Of a DNA stretch of 37,562 bases, positions 18,194-26,375 are shown one piece after another. The notes below the pieces were generated by a model that was given only the letters and a program-made list of their open reading frames with translations, did not search any database and had not been told where the DNA came from. Source of the DNA: Candidatus Brevefilum sp. (lineage in GTDB: Bacteria > Chloroflexota > Anaerolineae > Anaerolineales > Anaerolineaceae); NCBI GenBank assembly GCA_029210815.1, contig JARGGB010000029.1, positions 1 through 37,562 on the forward strand, in the 5' to 3' direction. The position numbers and the translations under genes are program-made. The first letter of the stretch is position 1. Every line of letters starts with the position of its first letter.

Positions 18194-18862
18194 TTGGACA
18201 GCCAAAGCCTGAAGGATTTCGAATTCTTTTCTTCACTTAAACCTGTAACGCTAAATGCCTTAGCGGGACGTGCTTTTCAACGCGAAATTCATGCTGGTTA
18301 TTACCTGGTCATCGAAGGTTTGGCAGCTGAAGCTTGCTATTTTGTCCTATCAGGTCAGTTAAGGGTGAGCCGGATGAATCGCGATGGACGCATCCAAATT
18401 CTCGCACGGCTGGATGCTGGAGAACCGGTGAATGTGATCTCCCTGCTGAAGGAAGACAAAATTAATCATGCCTCTGTTGAGAGCTTGACGGATTCAGCAG
18501 TACTCGTCCTTCTTGCCAATGATTTTGATGATTTTCTCTCACATTATCCTGATTTCTCTACCGCACTTTTACGGAATTTGGCAAAGCGGATGGCAAAAAC
18601 AACCAGTCTTGCTGCCAATTTATCCTTATACAACGTACGTTCACGCCTGGCACAGTTCCTGGTTGATTTGGCAGAACGCCCCCAATCTGCGGGTGGATGG
18701 ACCCAGGACGAAATTGCAGCGCATATTGGCACTGTTCGGGATGTGGTTGGCCGCCTGCTTCGGGAATTCGAAGCGCAAGGATTAATTGAAAGAGACCGCC
18801 AAAAAATTATCTTGCTTGATCACGATGCGTTAATAAGCGAAGCGAAAAATGATGATGCATAA
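18194..18862 (+). CDS. Crp/Fnr-family transcriptional regulator
   Basis: The 222-aa protein has an N-terminal cyclic-nucleotide-type beta barrel (about 10-120), a dimer helix (about 120-145) and a C-terminal winged helix (about 150-215) with the recognition segment V-R-D-V-V-G-R-L-L-R-E-F. It has a single Cys (C48), so there is no FNR-type iron-sulfur cluster. The cAMP-site signature G-E-L...R-S-A is not kept, so the effector is unlikely to be cAMP. The start is TTG (18194-18196) with AAAGGA just upstream; no better ATG exists. A ferredoxin gene and a DUF438-hemerythrin-PAS gene follow on the same strand, suggesting a sensor-regulator unit for redox, NO or oxygen. It is divergent from the GH3 gene and may control it too. 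Confidence 0.9.
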   Translation: MDSQSLKDFEFFSSLKPVTLNALAGRAFQREIHAGYYLVIEGLAAEACYFVLSGQLRVSRMNRDGRIQILARLDAGEPVNVISLLKEDKINHASVESLTDSAVLVLLANDFDDFLSHYPDFSTALLRNLAKRMAKTTSLAANLSLYNVRSRLAQFLVDLAERPQSAGGWTQDEIAAHIGTVRDVVGRLLREFEAQGLIERDRQKIILLDHDALISEAKNDDA

Positions 18863-18865
18863 ACG

Positions 18866-18923
18866 ATGGATCACTTAAAGACTTTTGTCGTATGCAGGCT
18901 TTTCCTGCTATGTTATGATCCAT
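18866..18923 (+). promoter_or_regulatory. Nested inverted repeat between the Crp gene and the ferredoxin gene
   Basis: ATGGATCA (18866-18873), just after the regulator's stop codon, pairs perfectly with TGATCCAT (18916-18923). Inside lies GCAGG (18894-18898) with CCTGC (18904-18908). A possible promoter for the ferredoxin gene overlaps it: TTGTCG (18885-18890) and TATGTT (18909-18914) at 18 bp. It may be an attenuator, or an operator for autoregulation. Confidence 0.35.
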
Positions 18924-18945
18924 ATTACATAAGTCTGGAACTCTA

Positions 18946-19167
18946 ATGGCATTAAGAGCACAACCAATCATCAATTTGGACCGCTGCACCAAATGCGGTT
19001 TATGCGTCAGCGGATGTCCTGAAAACGCGCTCGTAATGACAGATCAAGGCCCCATCTTACGCCAACCTTCAATCTGCACCTATTGTACAGATTGTGAAGC
19101 ACTCTGTCCCACAGGTGCGATCCGAACACCACTAACCGTAACATGGGGTTCTAATTTTTTATCCTAA
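18946..19167 (+). CDS. Small 2[4Fe-4S] ferredoxin-type protein
   Basis: The 73-aa protein has two complete cluster motifs, C14-C17-C20-C24(P) and C44-C47-C50-C54(P), the bacterial clostridial-type ferredoxin arrangement that carries low-potential electrons. There is no signal peptide or extra domain. The ribosome site is weak (GGA eight bases before the ATG). The next gene starts only 28 bases downstream, so the two are very likely co-transcribed. It may supply electrons to, or sense redox state with, the DUF438-hemerythrin-PAS protein; that link is inferred from position. Confidence 0.9.
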   Translation: MALRAQPIINLDRCTKCGLCVSGCPENALVMTDQGPILRQPSICTYCTDCEALCPTGAIRTPLTVTWGSNFLS

Positions 19168-19195
19168 GTGATTGCTAAGATATTTGGAGGTATCA

Positions 19196-20407
19196 ATGAG
19201 TGAACACATTAATAATGTCAGCCGACGAAAAGAAGCACTGAAAGAGGTCATCAAACGGCTTCATGCAGGCGAAACTGTCGAGGACTTAAAAAGTGAATTT
19301 GGACATGCCATCCAGGGTGCGACAGCCGGGGATATCGCCGATGCTGAACGAGCATTAATCGGTGACGGTGTATCTGTGGGTGAGATCCAACGCTTATGCG
19401 ACCTGCATGTTGCTGTCTTCCGTGATTCACTGGACGAAGAGCCTGCGCCCGAGTCTCTACCCGGACACCCCGTCTTCACATTCCGCATGGAAAACGAAGT
19501 AACGATGCGCTTGCTCGAAGCCATGGAGGATACTTTAATCGACTGGCAGGATGGTGAAGAGGATGCTTTAGAATCTTTAAGGAACCAGGCAGTCAACCTG
19601 GCAGCGATTGAGAAACATTATTCCCGCAAAGAGAATTTGCTTTTCCCGTTTTTGGAAAAGAAAAACTTTGAAGGACCATCACAGGTGATGTGGGGAGTGG
19701 ACAATGAGATCCGTGCTCAAATTAAAGCGTTCATACAACATATTAACGAGGACGAACCTGAAGTCGAAGAAGCAACCTCACAATTTTTAGAGCTTTCCCA
19801 AAACATTCAGGAAATGATTTATAAAGAAGAAAAAATACTCTTCCCCGAAGCCCTCAACCGTCTCACAGAAGGAGAATGGGGTCAAATCCGAGCACAAGAA
19901 GAGGAAATCGGTTATTTTAATGTCACCCCGCGAGATTCATGGAAACCATCAGAAGAAGCAGCACCAGAAGCCGAAGAATTGCCCATGAAAACGGATGCTG
20001 ACGGGCTGATCTTCTTATCCACAGGTGCTCTCACCCAGGAGCAAATCAACCTGATGCTGACCCACTTACCTGTTGATGTGACCTTTGTGGATGAGCATGA
20101 CCGGGTTCGCTATTTCACACAGGGACGTGAGCGTATTTTTGACCGCTCACCCGCAATCATTGGACGCGAAGTCACAAAATGCCATCCCCCACAAAGCGTT
20201 CACAAAGTCCAGGTGATCCTGGATGATTTCCGTTCAGGTAAACGGGATGTGGCAGAGTTTTGGATCCAGATGGGCGGCCAATTTATCCACATTCGTTATT
20301 TTGCCCTTCACAATGAACAGGGTGAATACAAAGGCTGCATCGAGGTTTCACAAAATGTCACAGGGATCCGCGCATTGGAAGGTGAAAAGCGATTGCTGGA
20401 TGATTAG
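19196..20407 (+). CDS. DUF438 / hemerythrin-like / PAS domain protein
   Basis: The 403-aa soluble protein starts at the ATG at 19196, which has GGAGG (19186-19190) at ideal spacing; an upstream alternative start at 19172 is less likely. Domains: DUF438 (about 15-82); a hemerythrin/HHE-like four-helix bundle (about 88-225) with PGHP (H91), EKHY (H141), KE-x-LLFP and KEEKILFP motifs; and a PAS domain (about 285-395) with the conserved C-H-P-P segment (C329-H330). Near residues 165-173 the sequence reads MWGVDNEIR, without the His I would expect in a full hemerythrin site, so metal binding may differ. Proteins of this layout occur in anaerobes beside Crp/Fnr regulators and are suspected sensors of NO or oxygen. 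No function is proven. Confidence 0.88.
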   Translation: MSEHINNVSRRKEALKEVIKRLHAGETVEDLKSEFGHAIQGATAGDIADAERALIGDGVSVGEIQRLCDLHVAVFRDSLDEEPAPESLPGHPVFTFRMENEVTMRLLEAMEDTLIDWQDGEEDALESLRNQAVNLAAIEKHYSRKENLLFPFLEKKNFEGPSQVMWGVDNEIRAQIKAFIQHINEDEPEVEEATSQFLELSQNIQEMIYKEEKILFPEALNRLTEGEWGQIRAQEEEIGYFNVTPRDSWKPSEEAAPEAEELPMKTDADGLIFLSTGALTQEQINLMLTHLPVDVTFVDEHDRVRYFTQGRERIFDRSPAIIGREVTKCHPPQSVHKVQVILDDFRSGKRDVAEFWIQMGGQFIHIRYFALHNEQGEYKGCIEVSQNVTGIRALEGEKRLLDD

Positions 20408-20455
20408 CCAGACTATAACAAATAATTTACCTTTTCTAAAAATCTAAGATTAAAC

Positions 20456-20488
20456 AAAAATGGTTGTGCAAAAAACACAACCATTTTT
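20456..20488. terminator. Bidirectional terminator between DUF438 and GH38 genes
   Basis: A perfect 13-bp stem (20456-20468 with 20476-20488, loop of 7) with five A on the left and five T on the right serves both converging genes. Confidence 0.9.
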
Positions 20489-20497
20489 ACTTTTTCC

Positions 20498-23400
20498 CTA
20501 CCGCATCACCAATCTCAATGTCTTTATCTCAAAGGGTCGAAAAACCAGTTCGAGACCTTTTTCCGTCCAATGGCATTCCTCATTGATATTCTCCAGCATG
20601 TCTGTTTGGAAAACTCGCGTAATCGGCAGGCTGCTCGTCAACCGGGTTTGCGTTTTATTACCCATAGATTCATACAAACGCAAAATAATATCACCCGATG
20701 TGCTGTCCTCCACTGGCTTAACGGTTTCAAGTATGACATTTGGATGATTGAGTCTGAACAAACTTTGAGACTCTGCATACCCCTCAACCATACGCAATGG
20801 GATATTTAATTGGTAAGCTTGCTGAACCAGACCGCTCTTAAAAAATGGTCCGTTCCAGAAATAAAAGGCATAGGTGAAAGCTTGCATTCCGCGGTCTGCG
20901 GTCATATCCGGTGCCATGGGCGATTTTAATAATGTCAGGTTAATGCTGTTGTCAAGCACATCCACACCGTATTTGGAATCGTTCAAAATTGCAAAACCAC
21001 GGTCCGGTTCTGCTATTGCCGTCCATTTATGGTTCGAGACTTCATACCGGTCCCGGTCAATCTCTCTTGAGCGGTGTGTTGGCCGTGTGATATGGCCAAA
21101 TTGAATCTCGTGCAAAGCTTCTCGTGCACGGTAGTCCACCGGGAAATTGACTTTTAGGAGCTTGTGACGTTCCTGCCAGTCAATAATCGTTTGGAAGTCC
21201 ATTCGACGTGAGTTTCGCCTCAAAGTGATTCTCTGCACCATGCTCGAGTTGTTTAGATTTCTTTTGATGAGCAGCCTTCCAAATAAGGGTCCGCTCGCCT
21301 CCACGCTAATCTCCGCCTCTTCCGGCAAATCAACCTGTCGGTATCGATACATGCTGTCGATATCCCAGGCGTCAAAAGCACTGGGGATGTCCTGGTACAT
21401 CTTCAAGCTGTTGCATACGCCTGCAGTGAGCTTATCTTTTTTTTCTTTGTCATAAATACTGGTGATTTCACCAAATTCATTGAAGCTCACCCGAACCAGA
21501 TCGTTTTCCAACAGGTGCTCATTTGCCCTGATCGTATTGTCACAGGGTCCAGGCTCTGCAGGCAAATATCCTTGCCACCCGCAAGCAGGGACCTTTACTT
21601 CGGCGTAATGTTTATCGCCAACAATTTGCACAGCTTGCTTTTGGTCACCAGAAGAACGAATCCCTTCAACACCTTCGGGAAGCGCTGCCAATTCACAGCG
21701 ATCCCACGAAAGTGAATTGAAGAAGCTTATCCCCGTTTCCTCCTTTATCAAAGTTTTTTGAGCTGCTTTCGTCCAGTTTTCCGTAGATTCCAGTACCTCA
21801 CCTAATTGTTCCTCAGCTCCCTCATAAACACGATGGATCGAAGAACCGGGCAGGATATCATGGAATTGATTCAACAAGAGCGTTTTCCAGGCTGCGTCCC
21901 ATGCTTGATAAGGGAATTGGAATAAACCCATTGTTTTTGCTGTAACGCCCCAGATTTCCGCATCCCTAAGCGCATATTCGCAGCGCCTGTTCAGCGCCTT
22001 GGTTTTTGCCTGTGAGGTATAAGTCCCACGATGTGCCTGGAAATAGAGTTCACCAACATATTTTGCTTCCGTCCATCCGACTTCTTCTTGCTCAAGGAAA
22101 AAGATCAACGGATTATCTATACGAAACTTCGGTGCACCTTCTAAGTTTGTCAACCTGCGGGCAGATTCTAAATGCTCACGGGTTGCACCGCCGCCGCCAT
22201 CACCCCAACCGAAGGGGAATAACCGGGCAGAAAAGCCGTCCTTTTGCACACGGTCTTTCCAGCGATTGATCAGCTCCGAAGGTTTGACCTCGCTGGAGTA
22301 CTCATAATGGAAATGCGCCTTAACCTGTGAGCCGTCGATCCCCTCCCAGATAAAGGTGTTGTAAGGGAAGGGTTCCCCCCCGTGATAAGCCCAAAAGATC
22401 TTCTGGGTGGAAAAAAAGCGAACACCGCAGCCGAGCATGATCTGCGGCAGGGCACCTGAATAACCAAACACGTCTGGCAGCCACAGCAGCTGGCAGTCAA
22501 CCCCAAACTCATCCTGGTAAAAACGCTTGCCGTGAATTAATTGACGGATCAGGCTTTCCCCACCGGTGATATTTGTATCTGGCTCAACCCAGGCTGCACC
22601 TTCCGGGATCCATTGACCGCGCGAGACGGCTTCCAAAACCTTTTCATACAAATCAGGGTAATGGTCTTTGACCATCTGGTATAAATGCGGCTGAGATTGT
22701 AAAAATTTATATTCCGGATAGCGTTTCATCAGCGCAAGCTGGCTGCTGAACGTCCGCACGCATTTACGTTCTGTCTCTGCAAGCGGCCACAACCAGGCAA
22801 CATCAAGGTGGGCATGTCCGAAGGCAAGCATCTCGGGCGTCGTATCCCCATTTTTCTTTTCTAACAGTGGCTGTAGACGGTCACGAGCGGCCTGGAAACT
22901 CGCCATCATCTGTGCTTGCGGGGATTCAAAATCTGCGATTAATGAAAAGTCCTTCAGCCCTTCATCAATTTCCAAAACACGCAGTGAATCTTCATCCAGG
23001 TTGTCACGCAGGTCATAAAGGGTTTCAACATCCATGGCAAGCTGAAATGCCAGCTCATTCCACAGTCCAAAATGGTTCTCGCCAACTTTACACTGCATTT
23101 CTGCGGGTTCAGGTACGGTTTCACGGTCAGGTGGTGTCGGCCCACTGCGCCATTCACGCAGCCCATGACCCGCATAGGCTTCCATCACCACACTGAAGTG
23201 CTCGCCTGCTTTTGCAGCATCGGTAAGGAACAGCACTTTGTGCTGGTAATCCATTGCCCCTGCATAATCCCCATTGATATACACAGCTGCTTCAGCGACT
23301 TCTTCCTCAAGGACAGGGACCATTTCATCCTGCCGTAATTCCATTGCCACTTTGGTTTCTCTGCCAACATCCAGCATCAAGGCAATGCTTTGCGCTTCGG

Positions 23401-23635
23401 CAAAATCAGGGATGGTCAATTCACCTTTGAACCAGCCGTACTCCCACTTGCCGCCCCATGCTGTTCCGGGTGATACAGGAACAAAGTTGAGCGTGTCCAA
23501 AGCCTGTTCCAAAGAATATTGCGCCTTCGTAAAAGCTGCGTCAAGATTAATCACCCCGATGGGTTGGTAAAGGTGTTTTGAGAGTTCAAGACGCCAGGCC
23601 ATGATGCGATGACGCCATTCTTTGGTCAGAGCCAT
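20498..23635 (-). CDS. GH38 family alpha-mannosidase
   Basis: This zinc-dependent retaining alpha-mannosidase has 1045 aa, a usual length for the bacterial family. After an N-terminal domain (1-265), the catalytic barrel holds the zinc motif GHAHLD (H276, D278) and the nucleophile D388 in L-P-D-V-F-G-Y-S-G. The G-W-G-D-G-G-G-G loop and the C-terminal beta domains are present. There is no signal peptide, so it works in the cytoplasm, releasing mannose from alpha-mannosides such as N-glycan or mannan fragments. A purine-rich site AAAGGAAAAG precedes the ATG. Together with the GH2 beta-mannosidase in this window it could dismantle an N-glycan core or mannan oligosaccharides. Linkage preference cannot be read from the sequence. 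Confidence 0.95.
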   Translation of the reverse strand: MALTKEWRHRIMAWRLELSKHLYQPIGVINLDAAFTKAQYSLEQALDTLNFVPVSPGTAWGGKWEYGWFKGELTIPDFAEAQSIALMLDVGRETKVAMELRQDEMVPVLEEEVAEAAVYINGDYAGAMDYQHKVLFLTDAAKAGEHFSVVMEAYAGHGLREWRSGPTPPDRETVPEPAEMQCKVGENHFGLWNELAFQLAMDVETLYDLRDNLDEDSLRVLEIDEGLKDFSLIADFESPQAQMMASFQAARDRLQPLLEKKNGDTTPEMLAFGHAHLDVAWLWPLAETERKCVRTFSSQLALMKRYPEYKFLQSQPHLYQMVKDHYPDLYEKVLEAVSRGQWIPEGAAWVEPDTNITGGESLIRQLIHGKRFYQDEFGVDCQLLWLPDVFGYSGALPQIMLGCGVRFFSTQKIFWAYHGGEPFPYNTFIWEGIDGSQVKAHFHYEYSSEVKPSELINRWKDRVQKDGFSARLFPFGWGDGGGGATREHLESARRLTNLEGAPKFRIDNPLIFFLEQEEVGWTEAKYVGELYFQAHRGTYTSQAKTKALNRRCEYALRDAEIWGVTAKTMGLFQFPYQAWDAAWKTLLLNQFHDILPGSSIHRVYEGAEEQLGEVLESTENWTKAAQKTLIKEETGISFFNSLSWDRCELAALPEGVEGIRSSGDQKQAVQIVGDKHYAEVKVPACGWQGYLPAEPGPCDNTIRANEHLLENDLVRVSFNEFGEITSIYDKEKKDKLTAGVCNSLKMYQDIPSAFDAWDIDSMYRYRQVDLPEEAEISVEASGPLFGRLLIKRNLNNSSMVQRITLRRNSRRMDFQTIIDWQERHKLLKVNFPVDYRAREALHEIQFGHITRPTHRSREIDRDRYEVSNHKWTAIAEPDRGFAILNDSKYGVDVLDNSINLTLLKSPMAPDMTADRGMQAFTYAFYFWNGPFFKSGLVQQAYQLNIPLRMVEGYAESQSLFRLNHPNVILETVKPVEDSTSGDIILRLYESMGNKTQTRLTSSLPITRVFQTDMLENINEECHWTEKGLELVFRPFEIKTLRLVMR

Positions 23636-23772
23636 TTCTTTTCCTTTTCTAATGTTTTTCGATTTTTGGCAATTTCTCGAAACCCAAATTTCAAATGAAT
23701 AATTATCCGGAATTATACCCTGTGATATCCGCTCTTCACCCAGAAATTTTGACTGCTTAAGGAGTCAGCCTT

Positions 23773-23800
23773 ATTGCATACCGGACGTAGATTATGCAAT
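23773..23800. promoter_or_regulatory. Inverted repeat between divergent alpha-mannosidase and DUF4037 genes
   Basis: ATTGCATA (23773-23780) and TATGCAAT (23793-23800) form perfect 8-bp arms 12 bases apart. The centre-to-centre distance of two turns and the location between divergent starts fit an operator; no T run follows, so a terminator is unlikely. Confidence 0.35.
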
Positions 23801-23854
23801 GTGGTTGAGACTCTACATTAAGGAAAATGATGCTTCAAGGTTTCAGAAATTACT

Positions 23855-23860
23855 TATAAT
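23855..23860 (+). promoter_or_regulatory. Candidate -10 box of the DUF4037 gene
   Basis: TATAAT lies 33 bases before the ATG at 23894. A leader of about 27 bases would result. The -35 region is weak. Confidence 0.35.
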
Positions 23861-23893
23861 TAATCCATAAAGATAACAGGATATGAAACCAAT

Positions 23894-24979
23894 ATGATTA
23901 AATTTGTACACGGGCTTGAGCTGAGCGAAGAATTTTTCTTAAGCGCAGTTCAGCCCATTATGAAAGAAAAATTCCTCCAAATAGCTTATGCAGCAGCACG
24001 ACTGGATTATGGATCGGATGTATTGGGTTTTGATACGCCCATGTCAATGGACCACGGTTGGGGACCAAAATTAAGCCTGTATCTATCCCAGGAAAATTAC
24101 GCTGCCTACCATGATCAGCTGGATGATTATTTTGCCAACCATTTACCCTTCGATGTTCTCGGATTTCCAACAAACTTTGCCGAGCCTTATGCCGATGGCG
24201 GCGTAATGTCCTATAAGGATACCTACCCCATCCATCACATGATCGAGATCACAACGCCTGATAAATGGTGTTCAAACTATCTTGGGGTTGACATCGATCA
24301 TCCAATTTCCGTTAAAACGTGGTTAACCATCCCGCAGCAGCGATTGGCAACCCTGCAAGCAGGAGGCATCTATCACGATGATCTTGGAATCATCACTGAA
24401 TATCGCCATAAGATGCGCTGGTATCCGCACGATATTTGGCTGTACTTACTTGCCAACCAATGGCAGAGAATTGACCAGGATGAACCTTTCATCGGGCGAA
24501 CAGGTTCTGTAGGTGATGAGTTGGGATCTCAATTAATCTCAGCCAGGTTGGTTCTGGATTTAATGCGTTTGGGTTTCTTAATGCACAGGATATATACCCC
24601 TTATCGAAAATGGTTCGGGTCTGCATTTCAGCGTTTAGAAATAACCCCAAAGGTGGTCCCCATTTTTCAAAAGATCTTATCCTGTAAAAATTGGGAGGAA
24701 AGGGAGAAACACTTAAGCAAAGCCTATTTATTCTTTTCCCAAGAGCACAATAAGTTGGGACTTACACACTTTATTGAACCTGAAATAAGCAATTTCTACG
24801 ATCGACCCTTCCTCGTTCCCCATGCAGCCCGATTTGCAAATGCCCTTTACGCCCAGATAAAAGATCCGGAGGTGATAGCACTACCGCGCAATTTGGGGAG
24901 CATCGATCAAATATGTGACAACACGGATATATTAGAAAATATTGAAGCATGTAAAAAACTGCGAATGCTCTATGAATGA
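23894..24979 (+). CDS. DUF4037 domain protein, nucleotidyltransferase-like
   Basis: The 361-aa soluble protein matches the DUF4037 family by eye: a G-S-D motif (about residues 40-42) followed by a W-G-P-K-L-S-L-Y-L stretch resembling a polymerase-beta-type nucleotidyltransferase core, then conserved H-D-D-L-G and W-Y-P-H-D-I-W-L-Y-L-L-A-N-Q-W-Q segments typical of the C-terminal domain. The reaction is unknown; relatives are guessed to modify small molecules or RNA. An AGGA about 15 bases before the ATG is a poor ribosome site. It stands alone between the divergent alpha-mannosidase and the converging phosphofructokinase homologue. Confidence 0.75.
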   Translation: MIKFVHGLELSEEFFLSAVQPIMKEKFLQIAYAAARLDYGSDVLGFDTPMSMDHGWGPKLSLYLSQENYAAYHDQLDDYFANHLPFDVLGFPTNFAEPYADGGVMSYKDTYPIHHMIEITTPDKWCSNYLGVDIDHPISVKTWLTIPQQRLATLQAGGIYHDDLGIITEYRHKMRWYPHDIWLYLLANQWQRIDQDEPFIGRTGSVGDELGSQLISARLVLDLMRLGFLMHRIYTPYRKWFGSAFQRLEITPKVVPIFQKILSCKNWEEREKHLSKAYLFFSQEHNKLGLTHFIEPEISNFYDRPFLVPHAARFANALYAQIKDPEVIALPRNLGSIDQICDNTDILENIEACKKLRMLYE

Positions 24980-25052
24980 TCCATGAGGTCTGCCTTCAAC
25001 GAGCTAAAATAGCCGCGACTTTCCAATTAACTTAATGACATTCCATCAGATA

Positions 25053-26177
25053 CTAATCCCCAAAGAAAGTACCTACATGCCGTGCACCGATAATCCAGGG
25101 ATGATCCAGGGGCACAGGTTTTTCTTTGCCTACCAAATCTTCAAGGGGAACACACACCGTATCACCGTGTTGATAAGCAACCATCACGCCAAATTTTTCC
25201 TCTGCAACCAGGTCAGCAGCGCGTGTGCCAAGGTGCGTTGCAAGCACACGGTCGCGCGCAGAAGGCGCCCCGCCTCGCAACAGATAGCCTAAAATCGTAA
25301 TGCGGCTTTCAATGCCTGTGGTCTCTTCAAGCCGATTGGCGAGCATCAGTGTTTGACCTGTGTACTTTTTCTTCAATTCATCCATACGCTCCTGGCTGAC
25401 CTCCTGCGCCTCGCCATTGTGGACCTTACGATTGATTTTCGCAGAACGTTCAAAAAATGCGACTAATTCAGAGGAATTTGCACCTTCAGCAACAGCGATG
25501 ATGCTGAACATCTTTCCAGCCTGGTTGCGCTCAAGAATTGCTTCAGAGATTTTTTCGATATTGTATGGGATTTCAGGAATAAGGATCACATCCGCACCGG
25601 AAGCGAGCCCAGCGCCAAGCGTCAACCAGCCGACATCACGGCCCATGATCTCCACAATGATGATGCGATGATTGCTGTTCGCTGTGCTGTGCAGTCGATC
25701 AATCGCCTCTGTGGCAGTATCCATTGCAGTGTCAAATCCTATGGTGATATCTGTGAAAGGAACATCATTGTTGGCTGACTTAGGGATGGTCAGAAGGTTC
25801 AAGCCTTCTTGCGTCAGCCGGTTGGCGACTTCCTGGGTTTCACCGCTGCCAATGCAGACCAGGGCATCCAGTTTGTTTTTCTTGTAGACCGCCACTGCAT
25901 CTTTGGTTTTATCAATTTTTTCGCCATCAACAACTATTTGGTGAGGCACATCGCGGCTGGTTCCCAACACTGTGCCGCCAGCAGTCAGGATATTAGATAA
26001 AGCGTCTCCGCCAAGATCAACTGTGCGATCTTCAATCAATCCCCGGAAACCATCTTTAAACCCAATTAATGTCATCCCATGGGTGCTGCGAGCTGCTTTA
26101 CCAAAGGCTCGAATGGTCGCATTCAATCCCGGGCAATCGCTGCCTGCGGTTAAAATACCAACTTTTTTCACCATCAT
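25053..26177 (-). CDS. Phosphofructokinase (PfkA) family protein with altered active site
   Basis: The protein has 374 aa from the ATG at 26177, which sits six bases after AGGAAGG; the ATG at 26183 abuts the ribosome site. The PFK fold is clear: ILTAGSDCPGLNA at the N-terminus, LGTSR, MGR (178-180), AVAEG and LRGGAP. Compared with E. coli PfkA, several key positions differ: the GGDG loop with Asp103 reads GSGE (Gly at that place); the T-I-D127-N-D catalytic motif reads S-A-N136-N-D, so the general base is Asn; Gly11 is Ser; and the F6P-binding His249 is Tyr (GYLLRGG). R72, R162, E222 and D129 equivalents remain. PPi-dependent PFKs also keep the Asp of T-I-D-N-D. It may have another substrate, be very slow, or be regulatory. 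The fold is certain; the activity is doubtful. Confidence 0.9.
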   Translation of the reverse strand: MMVKKVGILTAGSDCPGLNATIRAFGKAARSTHGMTLIGFKDGFRGLIEDRTVDLGGDALSNILTAGGTVLGTSRDVPHQIVVDGEKIDKTKDAVAVYKKNKLDALVCIGSGETQEVANRLTQEGLNLLTIPKSANNDVPFTDITIGFDTAMDTATEAIDRLHSTANSNHRIIIVEIMGRDVGWLTLGAGLASGADVILIPEIPYNIEKISEAILERNQAGKMFSIIAVAEGANSSELVAFFERSAKINRKVHNGEAQEVSQERMDELKKKYTGQTLMLANRLEETTGIESRITILGYLLRGGAPSARDRVLATHLGTRAADLVAEEKFGVMVAYQHGDTVCVPLEDLVGKEKPVPLDHPWIIGARHVGTFFGD

Positions 26178-26241
26178 TCCCATCCTTCCTGATCAAGACC
26201 TGTGCATTTGTAATTATACACATAACTGGTGCTGACTAATA

Positions 26242-26257
26242 AAGTCGATCTCGACTT
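26242..26257. promoter_or_regulatory. Palindrome upstream of the phosphofructokinase homologue
   Basis: AAGTCGA (26242-26248) and TCGACTT (26251-26257) form a perfect 7+7 palindrome with a 2-base centre, 65 bases upstream of the start. A dimeric regulator site is plausible; a promoter could not be placed with confidence. Confidence 0.3.
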
Positions 26258-26327
26258 ATTTGAAATTTTCTCTTACATCTGCTTTTTTTCCTGATTCTTT
26301 CGTGCTCAAAAACCGGGAAACGATCAA

Positions 26328-26375
26328 ACCCCAAATCATTCTTTTTTTGAATAGATTTGCCTATTAAATTGGGGT
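26328..26375 (-). terminator. Possible terminator after the ChrA-type transporter
   Basis: ACCCCAA (26328-26334) can pair with TTGGGGT (26369-26375), enclosing a smaller ATTC/GAAT hairpin. The stem touches the stop codon and the loop is long, so this is weak. Confidence 0.25.
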
